Shown one piece after another: positions 13,927 to 16,893 of a stretch of DNA of 16,893 nt. The notes beneath the pieces are model-generated. The model searched no databases, was not told the origin of the DNA, and saw only the letters and a program-made list of their open reading frames with translations. Location: the NCBI GenBank assembly GCA_015064195.1, contig SVSO01000041.1, positions 1-16,893 on the forward strand, in the 5' to 3' direction. Made by a program: the position numbers and the translations under genes. Origin of the DNA: Oscillospiraceae bacterium (GTDB lineage: Bacteria > Bacillota_A > Clostridia > Oscillospirales > CAG-272). Position 1 is the stretch's first letter. Each line of letters begins with the position of its first letter.

Positions 13927-14962
13927 ATTCCTTTCGTTCCCGTCGGTATTCGCCCGGCGACATTTCAAAATGCTGGCGGAATACACGGTAAAACTGTTTC
14001 GTCGAGGTAAATCCGGCGCAGCTGCTGATCTCCTCCATGGTGAGATCGGTGGAAAGGAGCAGCTTCTCCGCCTCATCGACACGGGCAGTGTTGACGATCT
14101 CCAGAAAGCTCCGTCCCGTCCGTTTTCTCAGCAGACGGCAGAGATAATTTTTGGAATATCCCGCCTGTGCCGCCGCATCCTCCAGCGTCACCGTTTCGCG
14201 GTTTTCCACGATATACTGCATGATCGCCCCAAGCTCCGAGCTTCCCTCATCGCCGGAAATATCCGCGTCATCCAGATATTCCCGCGCCAGCTTGCAGAAG
14301 ATCTCCGTCAGCCGGCTCTCCGCGATGATGCTCCGATAAGACCGCCACGACATCAGCTCCGCCGTCAGCGAGACAAAATCCCCCTCGATGGCCGGATCGC
14401 CGCCTGCATGGAAGATCATGTAGGCGTTTTTCTTTTTGTCATACACCGTCCGCCGCATCAGATCGGACATCCGGTTGTTTTCGCCCAGCCATTTGTAAAA
14501 GGTGCGGTCGAAGGTGCTGACCCGGATGTAGAATTTGAGCACCAGGCAGTCGTCGCTGTATACCTGCAGTCGGTGCATGGTGGCGGGAGAGATGAGGATC
14601 ACATCGCCTTTTGTAAAGGGCACGTCCTTGTCGGAAAGCGTGATCTGCGCACTGCCGGAAAGGATATAGCACAGCTGGAAATATTCGTGGGAGTGCGCGA
14701 TGTGATAATCGTAGCGGTAATGGGGATGGCAGATGATATTCTCGCCGGCATCGAGATTGCGGAAGCGGTAGGTTTCGGTGTTGTCGCCCGACCACATGAA
14801 CGCCCGGATGCCGCCCTCATACAGCTCCTTCAGGTATTCCTCCACCGGCTCCATATGCCCGACCAGAGACCGTACCTCCTCCTCGCTCATGGTGCGTGAT
14901 CTGTCATAATACCATTCCTCATACGCATCCTGCAAGCACCGGAATTCCTTATAATATGTCAT
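13925..14962 (-). CDS. AraC-family transcriptional regulator 4
   Basis: This 345-aa protein has an N-terminal helical segment of about 75 residues, a cupin sensor at about 78-140 with metal-type ligands (HSHEYFQLCYILSGSAQITL: His90, His92, Glu93; later His130), and a C-terminal AraC domain at about 245-345. The latter reads TLEDAAAQAGYSKNYLCRLL, then MEEISSCAGFTSTKQFYRVF and MSPGEYRRE. It is longer than the other three AraC proteins here because of the N-terminal segment. The ATG at 14962 is chosen because an in-frame GTG 12 nt upstream is itself part of the GAGGTGA ribosome site. It is divergent from the secreted CBM9-like gene at 15101, its likely target. Confidence 0.92.
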   Translation of the reverse strand: MTYYKEFRCLQDAYEEWYYDRSRTMSEEEVRSLVGHMEPVEEYLKELYEGGIRAFMWSGDNTETYRFRNLDAGENIICHPHYRYDYHIAHSHEYFQLCYILSGSAQITLSDKDVPFTKGDVILISPATMHRLQVYSDDCLVLKFYIRVSTFDRTFYKWLGENNRMSDLMRRTVYDKKKNAYMIFHAGGDPAIEGDFVSLTAELMSWRSYRSIIAESRLTEIFCKLAREYLDDADISGDEGSSELGAIMQYIVENRETVTLEDAAAQAGYSKNYLCRLLRKRTGRSFLEIVNTARVDEAEKLLLSTDLTMEEISSCAGFTSTKQFYRVFRQHFEMSPGEYRRERKE

Positions 14963-15019
14963 AAAAACGATCACCTCACATCAGGATAATATCTGTCCCA
15001 ATCGCGTTAATATTTTTGA

Positions 15020-15048
15020 TTTACAACGGGCAAAAACTGTGTTAAAAT
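15020..15048 (+). promoter_or_regulatory. Sigma-A promoter of the secreted CBM9-like gene
   Basis: TTTACA (15020-15025), a 17-nt spacer and TAAAAT (15043-15048), giving a leader of about 45 nt. A clear minus-strand promoter for AraC gene 4 is not visible. A TATTAT at 14991-14986 has no good -35. Confidence 0.65.
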
Positions 15049-15100
15049 GAAGTTACAAGTTCGCGGCTTGAAATTTTTACACAAGGGAGAAACGATCAAA

Positions 15101-16030
15101 ATGAAGAAACGCATTTTTGCAAGCCTTCTTGCAGCACTTTCCGCATCGGCACTCTTTGCATCCGCTGCTGCTGCTTCCGATATCAAGTTCAACATCAACA
15201 ACACCAAAACCGCCCCCACCGCTGACGGCGTGATCACTGTGGAAGAATACGCAGGCAACGCGCCGCTGGTATTCGACGGCTCGGGCAAGAATACCGAATC
15301 CGGCTGGGATGCAAATACCCAGTGGGCAGAACACGTATTCAACCTCTACTATACTTGGGATATGGACAATCTGTATGTCGGCATCACCGTTGAGGGCGAA
15401 AAAACCGCCGCACAGGATTCTTCCTTTGATAAGCCCACTGCCTGCTACTGGAGCAAGGCGGATATGATGCAGCTTGGCTTCAACCCCGGCATGATGATCT
15501 CCGGCAACGAGCCGCTCTACATCTGCATTGCATTCACCGCAGACGGTCAGCCCGGTGTACACGGCGACGCATATCAGTCCAAGGTTGACGGCGAGCAGTC
15601 TATCCATCTGGAAGATGTAGTCAAGGGCTACTCCAAGGCATACTCCGCTGAGGGCATCAACTACTGCGCAGAGCTGGCAATTCCGTGGGATAAGATCATG
15701 GTAGACGGCGTGTGCCGCTCGAATCAGGGCGCAAAGCTGTACGAAATGTCCGGCGAGCTTGCGAAGATCGGCGACGGCTATGAGCTTCCGATTATGATGC
15801 TCTACCGCGACAAGGATGCAAAGCAGGTGTACCGTACCGCCGCCGCATCCACCAATTACAGCAACGATGCAAAGGATATGTTCCCGCTCAAGCTGGTGCT
15901 GACTGAAGTGGCAGATGAGCCGGTTGAGCCGGAAGCATCTCCGTCCACCGCAGACGGCGCATCCCTCGCGCTGGCGGCACTTGCAGTCTCCGCACTGGGT
16001 GCAGGTGTAGTGGCAAAGAAGCGCAAATAA
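15101..16030 (+). CDS. Secreted CBM9-like protein with degenerate sortase-like C-terminal tail
   Basis: This 309-aa protein starts with a signal peptide (MKKRIFASLLAALSASALFA, cleavage probably after ASAAAA or AAAAS near residue 25). The mature protein resembles a DOMON/CBM9-type carbohydrate-binding module: TADGVITVEEYAGNAPLVFD near the start, YYTWDMDNLYVGITVEGE, then YCAELAIPWDKI, the repeated features of this fold. The end (280-309) is an SPSTADGAS motif, a hydrophobic helix of about 17 residues and a KKRK tail. That is the layout of a sortase signal, but no LPxTG is present. It is probably anchored to membrane or wall and binds sugar polymers. The start at 15101 follows AAGGGAG; an upstream in-frame ATG (15047) would add 18 residues before the signal peptide and is rejected. 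AraC regulator 4 is the likely controller. Confidence 0.85.
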   Translation: MKKRIFASLLAALSASALFASAAAASDIKFNINNTKTAPTADGVITVEEYAGNAPLVFDGSGKNTESGWDANTQWAEHVFNLYYTWDMDNLYVGITVEGEKTAAQDSSFDKPTACYWSKADMMQLGFNPGMMISGNEPLYICIAFTADGQPGVHGDAYQSKVDGEQSIHLEDVVKGYSKAYSAEGINYCAELAIPWDKIMVDGVCRSNQGAKLYEMSGELAKIGDGYELPIMMLYRDKDAKQVYRTAAASTNYSNDAKDMFPLKLVLTEVADEPVEPEASPSTADGASLALAALAVSALGAGVVAKKRK

Positions 16031-16054
16031 GCGAAAATTAAATCTTCTCATGTG

Positions 16055-16080
16055 GGAGACAGTTTCGGCTGTCTCCTTTA
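16055..16080 (+). terminator. Intrinsic terminator after the CBM9-like gene
   Basis: GGAGACAG (16055-16062) pairs with CTGTCTCC (16069-16076) around loop TTTCGG, followed by TTTATTAT. Confidence 0.8.
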
Positions 16081-16151
16081 TTATAACATATTCTGGTTTT
16101 ATTTGCAATATCTGACAATATAAAATATTTTATATTTTTTTCAAAAACCCC

Positions 16152-16180
16152 TTGACAAACGCATTCAGATGTGATATAAT
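16152..16180 (+). promoter_or_regulatory. Consensus sigma-A promoter of the tRNA genes
   Basis: Perfect TTGACA (16152-16157), a 17-nt spacer and perfect TATAAT (16175-16180), ending 20 bases before tRNA-Asp. It is the strongest promoter in the window, as expected for stable RNA. Confidence 0.95.
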
Positions 16181-16200
16181 ATTGTTCGTGATGAAGAGAT

Positions 16201-16277
16201 GGCCGGGTAGTTCAGCTGGTTAGAACGCTAGCCTGTCACGCTAGAGGTCGTGGGTTCGAACCCCATCTCGGTCGCCA
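16201..16277 (+). tRNA. tRNA-Asp (anticodon GTC)
   Basis: This is a 77-nt cloverleaf. The acceptor GGCCGGG pairs with CTCGGTC (G-U pairs included), and the D-stem is GTTC/GAAC. The anticodon stem CTAGC/GCTAG has loop CTGTCAC with GTC at 16235-16237. The T-arm has GGTTCGAACC, the discriminator is G and CCA is encoded. It is the first gene after the consensus promoter. Confidence 0.98.
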
Positions 16278-16281
16278 TCAC

Positions 16282-16357
<76 letters not shown>

Positions 16358-16361
16358 AAGT

Positions 16362-16396
16362 AAAAGCCGTTGCAATCGCGACGGCTTTTTGGTTTT
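16362..16396 (+). terminator. Intrinsic terminator of the tRNA operon
   Basis: AAAAGCCGT (16362-16370) pairs with ACGGCTTTT (16381-16389) around a 10-nt loop, followed by TGGTTTTT. Confidence 0.85.
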
Positions 16397-16473
16397 TGTT
16401 GGATCTCCGTAGGGCTGGCGTCCTCGACAGCCCGTTTTCCGTTATTTGGATATATGTAACATAAACGGTAAAC

Positions 16474-16645
16474 TGCAATAAAAAAATCCGCTGCCGCGGA
16501 TTTTTTTTGAAAGCAGGCTGCGAAGCAGACTGCTGGTGGGAGGGGGTCGATGACCCGCACACGATGGGCTTGCACCCATCGTGGTCGAGAACGCCCTTGG
16601 GCGTTCTCGAAGTGCAAATTCTCGCCCTACCATCAGCAAAAAACC
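16474..16645. repeat. 172-bp structured direct repeat, copy A
   Basis: It matches copy B (16665-16836) except at three positions (16574, 16596, 16598). Its parts are an A7/T8 terminator-like hairpin (16480-16507), a hairpin near 16513-16531, and then a cloverleaf-like part. That part is an outer helix of 13 positions (16532-16544 with 16625-16637, one mismatch and one G-U pair) enclosing three stems: GGGTC/GACCC (16544-16556), a 9-bp stem (16560-16568 with 16575-16583) and an 11-bp stem (16585-16595 with 16600-16610). It has no convincing coding content: minus-strand reading frames run through it but are low-complexity and shared between copies. Confidence 0.88.
16480..16508. terminator. Bidirectional terminator hairpin in repeat A
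   Basis: Twelve-bp stem (16480-16491 with 16496-16507), loop TGCC, A7 on one side and T8 on the other. Confidence 0.75.
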
Positions 16646-16667
16646 AGCAAAGGCCTGCGGCCTTTGC
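16638..16667 (-). terminator. Minus-strand terminator between the repeats
   Basis: Nine-bp perfect stem GCAAAGGCC/GGCCTTTGC (16647-16655 with 16659-16667), loop TGC. On the minus strand it is followed by TGG and six T (16643-16638). Confidence 0.65.
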
Positions 16668-16836
16668 AATAAAAAAATCCGCTGCCGCGGATTTTTTTTG
16701 AAAGCAGGCTGCGAAGCAGACTGCTGGTGGGAGGGGGTCGATGACCCGCACACGATGGGCTTGCGCCCATCGTGGTCGAGAACGCCTTCGGGCGTTCTCG
16801 AAGTGCAAATTCTCGCCCTACCATCAGCAAAAAACC
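16665..16836. repeat. 172-bp structured direct repeat, copy B
   Basis: Second copy, offset 191 bp from copy A, with three substitutions, all in apical loops of predicted hairpins: 16765 (A to G), and 16787 and 16789, which turn loop CTTG into TTCG. All stems are kept. It includes its own terminator-like hairpin at 16671-16698. Confidence 0.88.
16671..16699. terminator. Bidirectional terminator hairpin in repeat B
   Basis: The same 12-bp stem and TGCC loop as at 16480-16507. Confidence 0.75.
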
Positions 16837-16870
16837 TCAGGATCGGGGACAAGCCCCCGATCCTGAGGTT
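16829..16870 (-). terminator. Minus-strand terminator of a truncated tRNA gene
   Basis: Sixteen-bp perfect stem (16833-16848 with 16855-16870), six-base loop, with a T-run on the minus strand (16834-16829). It begins directly after the CCA end of the tRNA-like sequence at 16871-16893. Confidence 0.9.
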
Positions 16871-16893
16871 TGGTGCCGGTGGCGGGGGTCGAA
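16871..16893 (-). tRNA. 3' end of a tRNA, probably tRNA-Leu (cut by window edge)
   Basis: Read on the minus strand, the 23 bases end in T-loop TTCGACC, T-stem strand CCCGC, acceptor strand CACCGGC, discriminator A and CCA, with exactly the right segment lengths. The implied 5' acceptor GCCGGTG and discriminator A are typical of bacterial tRNA-Leu. The anticodon lies outside the window, so identity is provisional; tRNA-Ser is less likely. Confidence 0.7.

Noticed and set aside
13874..14899. 341-aa plus-strand frame opposite AraC regulator 4
   Set aside because: It is a shadow of an AraC gene with clear cupin and helix-turn-helix motifs. It begins inside the preceding gene and has no ribosome site.
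15077..16108. 343-aa minus-strand frame opposite the CBM9-like gene
   Set aside because: It is antisense to a protein with signal peptide, promoter, ribosome site and terminator. Its own sequence shows no family features.
16474..16836. CRISPR array
   Set aside because: There are only two units of 172 bp, separated by 19 bases, with no short repeat-spacer pattern and no cas genes.
16474..16836. Insertion sequence
   Set aside because: Imperfect terminal inverted repeats are present but there is no transposase and no convincing target duplication. It is kept as a structured repeat of unknown nature.

Overview
The window reads as chromosomal DNA of a spore-forming, probably gut-associated Clostridia bacterium (Oscillospirales/Ruminococcaceae-like). 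The evidence is Gram-positive style Shine-Dalgarno sites, consensus sigma-A promoters with 17-bp spacers, solute-binding-like lipoproteins, a SpoIID-type sporulation protein, tRNA genes with encoded CCA, and a secreted protein ending in a degenerate sortase-like tail. Lineage below class level is a guess. There is no rRNA, CRISPR array, transposase or phage gene.

Layout. (1) 1-4914: a direct duplication with a 2441-bp period. Each unit has an AraC-family regulator on the minus strand, a solute-binding-like lipoprotein on the plus strand, and a terminator. The two -10 boxes in each unit are separated by exactly one base and face each other. (2) 4918-7323: a three-gene, probably sporulation-specific operon encoding a small beta-sandwich protein, a SpoIID-like protein with three peptidoglycan-binding repeats, and a short protein with two such repeats. 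(3) 7351-10303: a two-gene operon. The first protein is a fusion of a MerR DNA-binding domain to a complete FGGY (sedoheptulokinase/xylulokinase-like) sugar kinase, driven by a promoter with the 19-bp spacer typical of MerR targets. The second, overlapping by ATGA, is a cytoplasmic GH32-like glycosidase. (4) 10361-13887: two Gfo/Idh/MocA oxidoreductases with an AraC regulator between them. (5) 13925-16080: a fourth AraC regulator divergent from a secreted CBM9-like protein. (6) 16152-16893: a consensus promoter, tRNA-Asp and tRNA-Thr, then two 172-bp structured direct repeats, then the 3' end of a tRNA-Leu-like gene on the minus strand, cut by the window edge.

How the parts fit. Four times the same module appears: an AraC regulator reading left, a target gene reading right, and a terminator closing the module, usually bidirectional and shared with the next convergent AraC gene. 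Together with the MerR-kinase/GH32 operon and the oxidoreductases this suggests a carbohydrate sensing and catabolism region, with cytoplasmic hydrolysis, phosphorylation and redox conversion of an unusual sugar. No transporter permease is present. The best candidates for new biology are the MerR-kinase fusion with its 19-bp-spacer promoter and the structured repeats beside the tRNA genes.
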